A stretch of 32,591 nucleotides of DNA from positions 1-32,591 of the IMG/VR virus record IMGVR_UViG_3300030012_002475; one strand, written 5' to 3'. Origin of the DNA: a virus. Both the position numbers and the translations under genes were made by a program. Under the pieces are notes generated by a model. That model was not told the DNA's origin. It saw nothing but the letters and a program-made list of their open reading frames with translations, and searched no databases. Shown one piece after another: positions 22,978-31,403 of the stretch (position 1 is the stretch's first letter; each line of letters starts with the position of its first letter).

Positions 22978-23603
22978 TATCTCGATTGTTGGCTGACATA
23001 CGTTTTAAAACGCTGTCCTACTGTGTTATTGTTATAAACTTGCTGGGGATTGTCTAAAGCCTCAGCTAAAAAGTTATTGGCAATTTCTTCTTCAAAACCT
23101 GCCTTTGAATGCTGACCGTCCATACGCAAAAAGTCAGCGTAAGTTGCATGGGTCATAAACAAAAAGTATTCGTTAGGAACTTCAGTTTCTCCACCCGTCC
23201 CATTATTGTCTAATGTTGTCAGGAGGGTTAGCGGTTTTCTGTAAGTAACAAAAACGCTTGTAGCATCAGAAGCTGTAAGGTTAATGACGTGAGCTCCATC
23301 GCTCTCTACAAAAAACTCAAAGTCAATAGTTGAGTTTTTCAATAAAGGTTGCTCTCGATTTATTCTAAGAAACTCTCCTATGTCAGTTTTGCTTGTTTGA
23401 GTAAAAGGAACTACTGAGTTTGATATAGTTCTTTCTTCGCCAACAGTTAAATATCTAACCCAATATGGGGTGGTGTTGTAGGCTTGAGAAAACCTTCTGT
23501 TAGCCAAAGCCAACAACTGAGATATTTCCTGCGTGGTAAAATCTGAATTACCAGCAAGTGCGGAAATTAAATCAAATAAATCTTTGTTGGCTCTATTTTG
23601 CAT
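22977..23603 (-). CDS. Head-tail adaptor / tail tubular protein A-like
   Basis: The 208-residue protein has an N-terminal helical part (residues 1-45), a central beta-rich domain (about 50-140), and a C-terminal helical part with PNEYFLFMTHATYADFLRMD and a following EEEIANNFLAEALDN. This helix-beta-helix order matches podovirus adaptor proteins of the T7 gp11 type, which join the portal to the nozzle. It lies upstream of the nozzle gene in the tail block. It is linked to the preceding gene by TAATG. Fold assignment is by pattern; primary sequence similarity to T7 gp11 itself is not obvious. Confidence 0.6.
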   Translation of the reverse strand: MQNRANKDLFDLISALAGNSDFTTQEISQLLALANRRFSQAYNTTPYWVRYLTVGEERTISNSVVPFTQTSKTDIGEFLRINREQPLLKNSTIDFEFFVESDGAHVINLTASDATSVFVTYRKPLTLLTTLDNNGTGGETEVPNEYFLFMTHATYADFLRMDGQHSKAGFEEEIANNFLAEALDNPQQVYNNNTVGQRFKTYVSQQSR

Positions 23604-23908
23604 TACGCTTTATTAGGACTAAGTTCTGGAAACTTCTTGTTATAATATTTTAAGAACTCTTTGCTGTGTACGTGATCTACTCCGTACTTCTTGACTAGTC
23701 TGAAGTAGTCTCTGGCAGGAATGTTGGCAACGCATTTCCCTAAAACTGGGTGAGTTTTACCAACATTTGTCTTTGCCTCTTTAGCAGTAGCATTGATGCG
23801 ATCTTGCTCTTTGGCTCGCTCCATCTTGAAGCCAGTTTCAATCTCACGCAGAAACGCTCGATTGACCTCACCGTCACTATACTTAGGTACTGATGTAATA
23901 ATATTCAT
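23603..23908 (-). CDS. Small basic protein of unknown function
   Basis: I start this gene at the ATG at 23908 (101 residues) rather than at a TTG 21 bases upstream. The N-terminal 60 residues are charged and helical (NRAFLREIETGFKMERAKEQ) and the C-terminal half is basic, with ARDYFRLVKKYGVDHVHSKE and YYNKKFPEL. It is the first gene after the capsid terminator and therefore heads the tail block, with a weak ribosome binding site. No family is recognised. A head-completion or assembly role is suggested only by position. Confidence 0.62.
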   Translation of the reverse strand: MNIITSVPKYSDGEVNRAFLREIETGFKMERAKEQDRINATAKEAKTNVGKTHPVLGKCVANIPARDYFRLVKKYGVDHVHSKEFLKYYNKKFPELSPNKA

Positions 23909-23929
23909 TTCTTTTTTAGGAACAAACAA

Positions 23930-24060
23930 CTTTTAAAAAACCTATGAAGGCTTTTTGCTACAACGAAAAACGATTGTCCTTCGTCAACAGATACCCCTAG
24001 GGGGTAATATCTACTGCACGATGACTTAACATTGCAGCTCACTCCTTGGCATTTAATAAT
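23930..24060 (-). promoter_or_regulatory. Intergenic control region before the tail block
   Basis: Most of this gap lies between the capsid terminator and the first tail-block gene. It contains a perfect inverted repeat TACCCC-TAG-GGGGTA at 23992-24006. Downstream on the minus strand is a TTGACG, but no good -10 follows at proper spacing. Nearer the gene, ACAATCG-TTTTT-CGTTGT nested in a GAAGG...CCTTC pair (about 23944-23984) can form a two-part RNA hairpin ahead of TTTTTT. The region may hold a promoter, a protein-binding operator and an attenuator or processing site. None is proven. Confidence 0.45.
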
Positions 24061-24070
24061 ATTCATAAAT

Positions 24071-24104
24071 AAAAAAGGGAGGCCAGAACTGGCCTGACCT
24101 CCCC
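24071..24104 (-). terminator. Terminator after the capsid and decoration genes
   Basis: On the minus strand a bulged GC-rich hairpin, with GGCCAG/CTGGCC at its core and GGGA/TCCC outside, is followed directly by six T residues (24076-24071). It sits 22 bases after the decoration gene stop. It likely stops a fraction of late transcripts, letting capsid proteins be made in excess over tail proteins. Confidence 0.8.
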
Positions 24105-24126
24105 TAGATAGTTTTATTTTAAAGAA

Positions 24127-24588
24127 TTATGATGCGAATAACTCTCCTGCTGTCGGATAGTATTTCATCAAAAGACGAATCTTTCCTTCAGTAGCAACGT
24201 CTGGTCCTTCACCTGTGAAGTTGTAGGTAAGATCAACAGCACTAACAAGATGAAAACCTACAACAGAAAGTGCTCCTGTGTTGGCAAAAATCTTGCCTAG
24301 GTTTCCACTGTCATTGAAAACATCAACTTCATCGACGAAACCATCAGCGTCACCATCATCGCCAATAGCGATAGTGGCATCCGTGATGCTGGTTCCAACG
24401 ACAAGTTCATCAACAATGATTGCGGCTCCGAAGATACCTCCAGCCATAGCAGCTCCACCAACTTGAATATCTACAGCAGTCGCTGAACCAGCGGTCGTGC
24501 CGAGAGTAGACAGGTCAATAGAAGCTTCATAATTGAATCCCAATGCTAGGGTTTCAATGTTTTGTACTTTCTTTAGTTCAATAGCCAT
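24127..24588 (-). CDS. Capsid decoration protein with a calcium-loop motif
   Basis: The 153-residue beta-rich, acidic protein directly follows the major capsid gene (21-bp gap). That is where capsid-stabilising decoration proteins are normally encoded. Residues 78-89 (DGDADGFVDEVD) match an EF-hand or dockerin-type calcium loop at all main positions: D1, D3, D5, G6, hydrophobic 8 and D12. Calcium could therefore stabilise it on the capsid, which suits seawater. The rest is made of alternating strands, with glycine and alanine rich parts around 44-57. Decoration function is inferred from position and style; the loop is visible directly. Confidence 0.6.
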   Translation of the reverse strand: MAIELKKVQNIETLALGFNYEASIDLSTLGTTAGSATAVDIQVGGAAMAGGIFGAAIIVDELVVGTSITDATIAIGDDGDADGFVDEVDVFNDSGNLGKIFANTGALSVVGFHLVSAVDLTYNFTGEGPDVATEGKIRLLMKYYPTAGELFAS

Positions 24589-24608
24589 TTTAATGTACCT
24601 CCTATGGT

Positions 24609-25601
24609 TTAGCTAAGAGCTGTGATTTTACCGTGAGCACCGGGGTGGAATACTGTCAGTGTCAAAGCACAGTCAACAAATCCACGTTCGCCACCACCTT
24701 GATTGGGGAGACGGGCACTACCCATTGGGATCAACTCGGAAACACCGTAGTATTCTGGGTGAACCAGATAACCAGTGTCCTTGTTGGTCGTGTCGGGCAT
24801 ACAGTCAGGGTTTCCGTTAACGATAGCAACCGTGCCGTGGTCAGACTCATAAAGCTCAACAGAGAGCTTAATCTGAGCAACGTCACCATTGTAGTTTACG
24901 TTACGGATAGAAGTTCCAGCACCGGAACCATCTGGATCAAGGCGAGCAAAGTCGCTGATCTCACGACGCAGAGCAGTGTCAGCAACCAACGTCAAACCAT
25001 TGCTCATTCCAGTAACACGGAAGATCGAGGTGATGAGGTTGTTGAATACTGTTTCCGTGAAAGCACCAGTTGAATGGATGCTGTCAGCAGGAGTGCGGAA
25101 CGCAGCAGGAACGTCAGACGGTCCTGCGGAATCAATCCAGTCACCAAGTCCACGCAACTTGTAAACCGTTCCAGCTCCATCTTCCGCAGCACGGTCGTTT
25201 GTAGAGCAGAGAGTGGCTTCAACGTCACGCTTTAGTTCGCGAATTGCCTTTGCTTCGGCTTGTGCTACTTTAGCAGGACCAACGGAGTCAACAGCTTCCT
25301 GTAAGTCGGAAACCATGTAGTCGCGGCGGAACTTCTGAACGTAGTTGCCTAGACGAGCTCGGCCACTGAATTGGTCGGTGAACGTAGTAACGTCAGCTCC
25401 TTCAGCTATACCAGATGTACTGGGAGATGAAAGAGAGTCTACAGTCCACTCAACAAACGTAGCGTTTGCTCGTGATTTAGATGCGGATGAAAGAACGGGA
25501 GTTTCTTCGGGAGCCAAGATGGTAAGTACGTCCATCAAGTCCTCACGATTGGAAACAGCCGATCCGGGATTTGTGGTATCAAATGTATCTGAGAATGCCA
25601 T
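24609..25601 (-). CDS. Major capsid protein (SU10/HK97-fold type)
   Basis: The 330-residue protein matches the SU10-like major capsid family (DUF5309) of HK97-fold phages. The opening TNREDL-like segment (AVSNREDLMDVLTILAPEET) is followed by P35, a WTVDSL strand near 52-57, then YVQKFRRDYMVSD and the long spine-like helix AQAEAKAIRELKRDVEATL at about 112-131. The middle carries FNNLITSIFRVTG and the C-terminus TLTVFHPGAHGKIT. There is no obvious N-terminal delta domain, in keeping with a separate scaffold gene just upstream. It will be the most abundant protein of the particle. A good ribosome site precedes the ATG, and the terminator lies two genes on. Confidence 0.85.
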   Translation of the reverse strand: MAFSDTFDTTNPGSAVSNREDLMDVLTILAPEETPVLSSASKSRANATFVEWTVDSLSSPSTSGIAEGADVTTFTDQFSGRARLGNYVQKFRRDYMVSDLQEAVDSVGPAKVAQAEAKAIRELKRDVEATLCSTNDRAAEDGAGTVYKLRGLGDWIDSAGPSDVPAAFRTPADSIHSTGAFTETVFNNLITSIFRVTGMSNGLTLVADTALRREISDFARLDPDGSGAGTSIRNVNYNGDVAQIKLSVELYESDHGTVAIVNGNPDCMPDTTNKDTGYLVHPEYYGVSELIPMGSARLPNQGGGERGFVDCALTLTVFHPGAHGKITALS

Positions 25602-25603
25602 GA

Positions 25604-26638
25604 TTATTTACTTTGTAATTGTAAGGTTCTTAACGTGATGAAATCGTCTTTTCGTCCAGATGATTTAAATCGGGTTTTATGTTCTTTTAAAGCCTTGCCT
25701 AAAGGTCTTTCAGTTTTTTCAGACATTGCAGAAGCTGGAGTTGAACCACTAGAAGGAGTAAGCTTTAACGATTTTTTTGAAACCGGTGTGCCTTTTCCGT
25801 TTACTGGTTTTCTCCCGTATATGCTATTTACAGCGTGAGACATGAAGTAGGGAATCTGAGAGTATAAATCTGGAGAAGAACTCTCCAAATCTTTTAGTCT
25901 AGGATCACTCATAATTGATATGAACTGACTCTTTAGCTCATTTTCATTCTCGTCCCTTAGCCATTCAAGTTCCTCTACGGCTTTACTACCGAGCTGCTGA
26001 CGCATTGTTTTTGCATTTTCCAAACCCTGAAGTTTTTTCAATTGGTCTGGAATATATGAATCACGCGATTTTCTGGCACTTTGAAGAGCTTTACGCACTT
26101 CGGCCTTAGTCATCGGGCGACCTTCTACAGTAGTTATTTCTTCGTCAGCAGAATATTCATCGGACTCAAACAACAAATCTTCAGCCCAACTAATCACATC
26201 ATTCACCTCATCAGACTTCTTTTGGAGGTCTTCAATGGTTGATAAATTAGAAAGTGGGTTGTCTTTAACTTGTGGCTGCTTGATTGTTAGTTGCATAGTT
26301 TGCAACTCCTCTTCAGCAGCTTTCCGTCTTGCCGTAAGTTCACTAATACGTGACTGCGCGCCGGGAATGAGTTGCTGACGCAAAGCGTCTTTTTCCTCAT
26401 CCGACAAACTGTCTAAATCAAACTGTGAAAGAACATTACCCTCAGTTGCTTGCTCTGGAACTTCTTCCTCACTAGCTTCCTCGGCCGATTCTTGAGACTT
26501 TTCTTCAGACTGCTGTCCTAGTAAAGCCTCACTACGTCTCTGAACAAAGTCAGACGCAGATATGTTTTGGTTGTCCACTGATTCTGGTTCAGCCTCAGCG
26601 ACGGCTGTGTTGATTTCATCTTCCATAACTGTTTCCAC
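25604..26638 (-). CDS. Scaffolding protein
   Basis: This 344-residue protein is very acidic and helical. Residues 1-75 are rich in glutamate and serine (EEKSQESAEEASEEEVPEQA). A coiled coil covers about 80-115 (SRISELTARRKAAEEELQTM), and the C-terminus is basic (KALKEHKTRFKSSGRKDD). Acidic body with basic C-terminal tail, placed between portal and capsid genes, is typical of internal scaffolds that direct shell assembly and then leave or are degraded. I use the GTG at 26638, with AGG eight bases upstream; an ATG four codons later is equally possible. No protease domain is visible. Confidence 0.78.
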   Translation of the reverse strand: METVMEDEINTAVAEAEPESVDNQNISASDFVQRRSEALLGQQSEEKSQESAEEASEEEVPEQATEGNVLSQFDLDSLSDEEKDALRQQLIPGAQSRISELTARRKAAEEELQTMQLTIKQPQVKDNPLSNLSTIEDLQKKSDEVNDVISWAEDLLFESDEYSADEEITTVEGRPMTKAEVRKALQSARKSRDSYIPDQLKKLQGLENAKTMRQQLGSKAVEELEWLRDENENELKSQFISIMSDPRLKDLESSSPDLYSQIPYFMSHAVNSIYGRKPVNGKGTPVSKKSLKLTPSSGSTPASAMSEKTERPLGKALKEHKTRFKSSGRKDDFITLRTLQLQSK

Positions 26639-26679
26639 TATTTACGCCTAGCGATTGCGTGGGAACATATTATCATGTA

Positions 26680-26898
26680 TCAAATAAAATCTTTGTGTCT
26701 TTTTTGTAGTTTTTTCACGTCAACCATTTGTAATATCTGATCATAGGTTATTATCCTACCAGATATTTGCTGAAGCTGCTCTGTTGGAGCCTCGTGCATA
26801 TCTCCTATGCACTCCTCACGCAAAGCTGATATTACATTTATAAAACGAGCAAAAGACTCGTGGTTGTGTAGTGACTGTATGTCTTTTTCTAAACTCAC
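26680..26898 (-). CDS. Small protein between portal and scaffold genes
   Basis: This gene encodes 72 residues that look fully helical: LHNHESFARFINVISALREE, CIGDMHEAPTEQLQQISGRI and a basic end LQKRHKDFI. The ATG overlaps the portal stop (ATGA), so it is produced along with portal. A small protein of this kind lies between portal and scaffold in related marine podovirus-like genomes, as far as I recall. It may assist portal or scaffold assembly. No motif or enzyme signature is seen. Confidence 0.65.
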   Translation of the reverse strand: MSLEKDIQSLHNHESFARFINVISALREECIGDMHEAPTEQLQQISGRIITYDQILQMVDVKKLQKRHKDFI

Positions 26899-28985
26899 TG
26901 ATCCATGTTTTGGGTTTGCACCCCACCCATTTGGGCAGGTGCTGTACCAATTCTACCTATTTGTGCGTTCTCAGCTTGTTGCATAGAGAACTGATATTGG
27001 CCCATATACTTTTGCAAACGCTGCGAGAAAGCAGGATCGCCTTGCATACGTTGGGCAATATCCGGTTGCTGCAAATATTGCTGAATAATTTGCATAGCCG
27101 CTTGAGCACCGTTTGCACGTGCTGGAACCTCGATTCCCGCATAAATTTTAGATAAGTCATCTGTAATATCTTTGAGAATTTGCTGCTGTGCAGCTTCTAC
27201 TGGTTGAAGAACACTATCAGCCAAAACAGGATCTACGCTTCCAGCAATTAGTGTTACTAAATTATCTACGTTTATTCTTCCATTCCTGTCCAACTGAAGC
27301 AGAGAAATCATAGAGTTTAGTTTGTTCTCCTGTTTTTCTGGGTCAGTGTTCTGGACATCATAGGAAATTGTTATATCAAAACTTTCGTCTGGGTTTCCTT
27401 TGCTAAACATTTGAGGATCTGGAACACCAGTAACCTGAAAGAAAACACTGTCTGGGCCAAAACGCTGAAAGCATTTGTAGCACATTGCTATTACTTTAGA
27501 GCAATGAGTTAAAAATTTGTCTACCAAGAACTGCTGCCTTATCTGGCTAACTGGACCCTCGCGATCCAGACCAACAAGCCTATCGGCCTGAGCCTCTTGG
27601 GTCTTCTCCATCTCAACCGATCCTTGGTTGTACACAGGAGTGGGCCCAAACTCAAAGTCTCCTTTGCGGCGATATGGTATCATTCTACCGGGACCCCAAT
27701 CTGTAGGAGCTTGCCCAACTGGGTGCATTATTGGGGGCACCGTGGAAAGACTGTTTCTGTCAATTCGGCTGTCACGCTCAACCTTTACTTGATTCTGTAT
27801 ACCACGCAGCAAGTCGGGTATGGTCATCGTGTCATACAACCTTTTGCTGTCCTCGGACAGCTTAGTAACTACAACAGGATAGTCTTCATATCCATTCAGC
27901 AGTTCAAACTTTGCATAACCCGGTATACCCGGCATTCCGCTAAACTCACGATGGAACACTGTGCAATATATGCCTTCGGAACCATCTTCCTTGTCTATCA
28001 ATCTTTGATAACCGTAAACAATTTCAATAAGCTCTTCGGCCTCATAAGCATTATCGGTAAGACTAAGAGATCTTCGTCCTTCTTGCTCACGCTCGATAGA
28101 ATCTATGTTCACTCCACGGTAACGATCAATAACGTGATCTACAAAATTTTCATCCCAACCATCGGTAATCACTTTGTTCTGCAACTCCTGTGGTGTGTAA
28201 TAGGTTTTCCAAAAACAATATGGGGCTCGCTGAGGATCAGTAACATACGGAGGAAAGATGAAGTCTCCATCCGGAGCTAGTGTCTTTACCTCTGGGGCAT
28301 TTACTTGACGCCTTACTATTGGAAGTTCTGCAACTCCTAGTTCCCTTAAATCGGACAAAGCCTTATTGGCTCTAGCTTCAGAAACACCATCAAAGCTAGA
28401 CTGCAACATCCTGACAACCTGATCGTTGTCGTTTTCAGAAACAATCATCTCGCCCAATTCAGGGTTGATTGCAGATATTTGTTCTAAACTAAGACGTTGA
28501 AGGAAAGACCTGTCTTCCATGTGCCAGCCAACGTAAGTAATCAATATACCACGCTCTAACATATAGTTGGCTCCTAGTTCCATCTCTTGCTTGAAGCGAG
28601 GGATGTAACCACTTTTTACCATCCATTTTAAAAAATTTGTAACTACGCGACTTCTGGCAACGTCTGCTATCTCTACAGGAAATGCTCGGATGTTTGCTCT
28701 GTTCATTGCAGAGAGAAACAAAGAAACCAATCTGGTTATACGCTCGTCAATAACATGACTCTCCATGTCCGAGGCTCCCTCCCAAGGGAAAGCGTCTGCC
28801 CCATGCTTTCTCAAGTCTCGGCTTTTGCCGGGCCACCAGTTACGGCGGTCATCATAGCTGCTTCGGCATAAATCAAAATATGCTTCAAGCTCAGTAACAG
28901 ACTGATCATAGGCGTACCTAAGAGATGTAATGTCGGGATCGTCACTAACGTATGTTAGAGACTCGGAAATAGAATCATTTTGCAT
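26895..28985 (-). CDS. Portal protein
   Basis: The 696-residue protein has the size and features of a podovirus-type portal. An N-terminal DRRNWWPGKSRDLRKHGADA segment precedes a FPWEGASDMESHVIDERITR motif (around residues 66-85) common to marine portals. A central stem and clip region with long helices follows, with a basic PPIMHPVGQAPTDWGPGRMI segment. The last 90 residues are glutamine-rich helices that would form the barrel. Twelve copies form the DNA channel at one capsid vertex and dock the terminase. Gene order (large terminase, portal, scaffold, capsid) is canonical. The ATG overlaps the upstream gene by 11 bases. Confidence 0.88.
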   Translation of the reverse strand: MQNDSISESLTYVSDDPDITSLRYAYDQSVTELEAYFDLCRSSYDDRRNWWPGKSRDLRKHGADAFPWEGASDMESHVIDERITRLVSLFLSAMNRANIRAFPVEIADVARSRVVTNFLKWMVKSGYIPRFKQEMELGANYMLERGILITYVGWHMEDRSFLQRLSLEQISAINPELGEMIVSENDNDQVVRMLQSSFDGVSEARANKALSDLRELGVAELPIVRRQVNAPEVKTLAPDGDFIFPPYVTDPQRAPYCFWKTYYTPQELQNKVITDGWDENFVDHVIDRYRGVNIDSIEREQEGRRSLSLTDNAYEAEELIEIVYGYQRLIDKEDGSEGIYCTVFHREFSGMPGIPGYAKFELLNGYEDYPVVVTKLSEDSKRLYDTMTIPDLLRGIQNQVKVERDSRIDRNSLSTVPPIMHPVGQAPTDWGPGRMIPYRRKGDFEFGPTPVYNQGSVEMEKTQEAQADRLVGLDREGPVSQIRQQFLVDKFLTHCSKVIAMCYKCFQRFGPDSVFFQVTGVPDPQMFSKGNPDESFDITISYDVQNTDPEKQENKLNSMISLLQLDRNGRINVDNLVTLIAGSVDPVLADSVLQPVEAAQQQILKDITDDLSKIYAGIEVPARANGAQAAMQIIQQYLQQPDIAQRMQGDPAFSQRLQKYMGQYQFSMQQAENAQIGRIGTAPAQMGGVQTQNMDQ

Positions 28986-29202
28986 TGAGCTTGCCCTTAA
29001 TGTTGTGGAAAACGTGATAAAAATATTGCTCGTTGGCTCCTATCTTATCACATAACTCGCTGGATTTTATTGAGTAAAGCTCATCATGGGTAGCTACTTT
29101 GCACAAAATCTCCCAAGCAAGCAGTCGATCTATCTGCTCACATATCCATTGACGGTTCATTGTGATGTCATCTGACGTATCTGTAGGACACTCCAACTTC
29201 AT
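28975..29202 (-). CDS. Small helical protein in the packaging block
   Basis: I set the start at the ATG at 29202, with AGAGG upstream, giving 75 residues. A TTG two codons earlier and an ATG 14 codons later are alternatives. The sequence shows an N-terminal polar stretch, a helix MNRQWICEQIDRLLAWEILC and a likely helix-turn-helix-like end (SSELCDKIGANEQYFYHVFH). It overlaps the preceding gene by 35 bases and the portal gene by 11. No family is recognised. A DNA-binding or portal-accessory role is conceivable. Confidence 0.55.
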   Translation of the reverse strand: MKLECPTDTSDDITMNRQWICEQIDRLLAWEILCKVATHDELYSIKSSELCDKIGANEQYFYHVFHNIKGKLNAK

Positions 29203-29542
29203 CTTCAATAGCCTCTATTTTAATATTTTTACCAACCAAGGCTTTTCTTAATTTTCTAGGAACACACACCGGAACCTTCTTATCAATTTCCTTAATTAAA
29301 GCGTATATGTATCTGGGATTTGCAGCAGACTTTATAACATATCCTTTGTAGTGTTTTGGAACAATCTCAGGAATGTCTACAGCCATACGCAATATTTCTT
29401 GTCCATCTTCATTAATCCACAATGCCTTGCCACCTTTTCCTGTAATCATTGAGGAACATAACTTTGATTTAGCTAGGCTAACTAAATTATCTACATCAGC
29501 ATCAAGCTCATCAGCTAATGCTCCTATCCTAATTTTCGGCAT
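29168..29542 (-). CDS. Small possible DNA-binding protein
   Basis: This 124-residue protein begins with IRIGALADELDADVDNLVSL, a helix-turn-helix-like or IF2-N-like three-helix pattern at about residues 4-28. A beta-rich middle with KHYKGYVIKS and RYIYALIKEI follows, then a basic end VPRKLRKALVGKNIKIEAIE. Its start shares a base with the large terminase stop (TAATG). The ORF lies between terminase and portal, a place usually filled by accessory packaging or host-acting genes. No named family fits with confidence. Confidence 0.58.
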   Translation of the reverse strand: MPKIRIGALADELDADVDNLVSLAKSKLCSSMITGKGGKALWINEDGQEILRMAVDIPEIVPKHYKGYVIKSAANPRYIYALIKEIDKKVPVCVPRKLRKALVGKNIKIEAIEDEVGVSYRYVR

Positions 29543-31194
29543 TAATATCCTCCTTTTGATTTGCTAGTTGTTAGCAAGCTTCTGTTCTCCATGTGATCTG
29601 GGCCTTCTCCTCCATTTGCCATTCTCAAATAGCGTATAAGATCAAAGAAATCTTTAAGAGCCTCATCCGCTTTACCTTGTGAATTATAATTTAATAAACT
29701 GTCAATCAAATTTCCACATTCCTTGTGTATGTAACACAACGGCCTATTGGCAGCATCTATTGGATCGTTTGGATTGTAGGTAAACCATTCGTCAACCGCA
29801 CTAATACCAACCTCTTCCATTCGGCCATCTGATGGATGGAAAAGCATTCCATATTCATCAAACAACATAAACAAATCTTCATTGTTGTCATTCTCCCTAG
29901 CAAAATACCTAGAGTCCCCTATACGCTCAAAAACATCTATACCAAGAGCGTCCTCAATCTCTCGGAACAACTCAGCATATCTTTCTACGTTTAGTCCTAG
30001 TTTCTTGGTGGCTGGCCCCACTTTCCATTTAGGATCACCAAACATAGCCCACTCTCCATAGGTGTCCCTATCGGGCCATTCTCGGCGAATGTAAACATAG
30101 CCGTCCCGATCCACAGCAGCCCATATAGCAGTGAAGTTGCGAGCCCCGGCAGGGTCAACCACCTGATAACAAGTAAACCTGCTTTTGTCCGATATGTCAG
30201 GGAAGGACATACCATACTTATTCTTTTCCTCACCAAGAACATTAACCTCTGTATTGAAAAGCGGAAGTAACGATGTTACACTCTTTACAGGAACACCATA
30301 AGCACGGACTAATATTTCCTCATCTGGTCTGTCCCGCAAATCCTTAGCTATACGCTCATAACCACCAAACGGGTTTTCATCCGAATGCAGGTAGACTACT
30401 GATGCGTCCCGTTTCGGGCTATATTGCTGCACTGGCAGTTCTCGGTTGAGAAGGACTGCCTTCCTCGTCTTTAATGTTTCGGAACCTTTTAAATATTCGG
30501 ATATAAACGGAGTGTACCCATTAATCGGGGTGAAGGCTATCAACATCTTGGAATTCCTAGTAGCCAACCGAAAACGCAAAGTGTTTATCAAAGCATCGTC
30601 ACCAAGATATTCGTCTAACCAAGTTCCAATGTTCAAGTTGTCCCCAGACCTAAACCCAAACTCAAAACCTTCTAAGATGGTTTGGTTATTGGAAAACTGG
30701 GTGTAGGTTTTAAAATCCACCCTAGTCCGGGTATCAGGAAAGATAAAGCTGCTTCCGGTAAACCCATTCTGCATCGAGTAGTTTATGTAGCCCTCAATAC
30801 TCTTGGTCTTCTTCTTAAACTCCTTGGGCATCATCTCCCATACCGCAGCTTGCTGCACTTTTACACTGGTATCAGCGTTCTGGGAAAAACAAACAACATG
30901 ACCATCTGGATTGTTTATCACGCTCTCCATGACAATTTTAGCACAGCCAGTGGTTTTACCGCTCCGGTTTCCCCCAAGGCACAGACATTCGTTGTATGTT
31001 CCTAGTCCATCTTTAATACGCTCCCAGCCATCTAGGTTAAACCCATGCCTTACCGGATCTTGCTCAGAAGCCTCTATACGGCCCTCATGGGCCTCGTGCA
31101 GCTCCTTTAGCATCTTGGGGTGGTTCTCCCCCAAGAACACTATCTCTTCATCTGTAGGAGGCTTTAATATTGGATGATCGCTAAACTCAATCAT
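29542..31194 (-). CDS. terL: Terminase large subunit
   Basis: This 550-residue packaging motor carries Walker A GGNRSGKT at residues 74-81 and a Walker B with catalytic acid in TWLDE at 191-195 (D194, E195). Its coupling motif is near FTPINGY around 221-227. The C-terminal RNase H-like nuclease has acidic residues D347 (VVDPAG), D427 (GDSRY) and D518 (FFDLIRYL). It pumps DNA into the prohead and cuts the concatemer. The ATG overlaps the upstream stop (ATGA). The nearby HNH gene may aid cleavage. All main catalytic features are intact, so confidence is high. Confidence 0.93.
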   Translation of the reverse strand: MIEFSDHPILKPPTDEEIVFLGENHPKMLKELHEAHEGRIEASEQDPVRHGFNLDGWERIKDGLGTYNECLCLGGNRSGKTTGCAKIVMESVINNPDGHVVCFSQNADTSVKVQQAAVWEMMPKEFKKKTKSIEGYINYSMQNGFTGSSFIFPDTRTRVDFKTYTQFSNNQTILEGFEFGFRSGDNLNIGTWLDEYLGDDALINTLRFRLATRNSKMLIAFTPINGYTPFISEYLKGSETLKTRKAVLLNRELPVQQYSPKRDASVVYLHSDENPFGGYERIAKDLRDRPDEEILVRAYGVPVKSVTSLLPLFNTEVNVLGEEKNKYGMSFPDISDKSRFTCYQVVDPAGARNFTAIWAAVDRDGYVYIRREWPDRDTYGEWAMFGDPKWKVGPATKKLGLNVERYAELFREIEDALGIDVFERIGDSRYFARENDNNEDLFMLFDEYGMLFHPSDGRMEEVGISAVDEWFTYNPNDPIDAANRPLCYIHKECGNLIDSLLNYNSQGKADEALKDFFDLIRYLRMANGGEGPDHMENRSLLTTSKSKGGY

Positions 31195-31403
31195 TCCGGA
31201 AAAAAATCATTTAAGTCCTTCATGGCTGAAGCATTAACCAATGCTAAAAAACAAGACATTTGATCTTCTAAGTCAGGATCAAATCCCCGACTAAAAGTGT
31301 CATACTCAAAGCCATTCTTCCCCATAGAGGCTACCAAAAACACCTCCCATTCTGGGTTTATGGTATCCAATGATTTCTCAACTAGCTGAATGTTTCTGTT
31401 CAT
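31191..31403 (-). CDS. Small acidic protein before the large terminase
   Basis: A 70-residue acidic protein, coupled on both sides (TAATG with the HNH gene and ATGA with the large terminase). The pattern WEVFLVASMGKNGFEYDTFS around residues 19-38 looks like two beta strands, followed by a helix MSCFLALVNASAMKDLNDFF. No membrane segment or known family is recognised. Its coupling suggests it is made in step with the terminase and may regulate packaging, but this is inference. Confidence 0.62.
   Translation of the reverse strand: MNRNIQLVEKSLDTINPEWEVFLVASMGKNGFEYDTFSRGFDPDLEDQMSCFLALVNASAMKDLNDFFPE

Noticed and set aside
26640-26720. Possible leftward promoter (GATAAT) before the scaffold gene
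   Set aside because: No acceptable -35 is found at 16-18 bases, and the AT-rich motif lies in and just after a small gene.
27597-28280. A 227-residue plus-strand open frame inside the portal gene
   Set aside because: It lies fully antisense to the well-supported portal gene, has no ribosome site or known motif, and its composition looks like a codon shadow.
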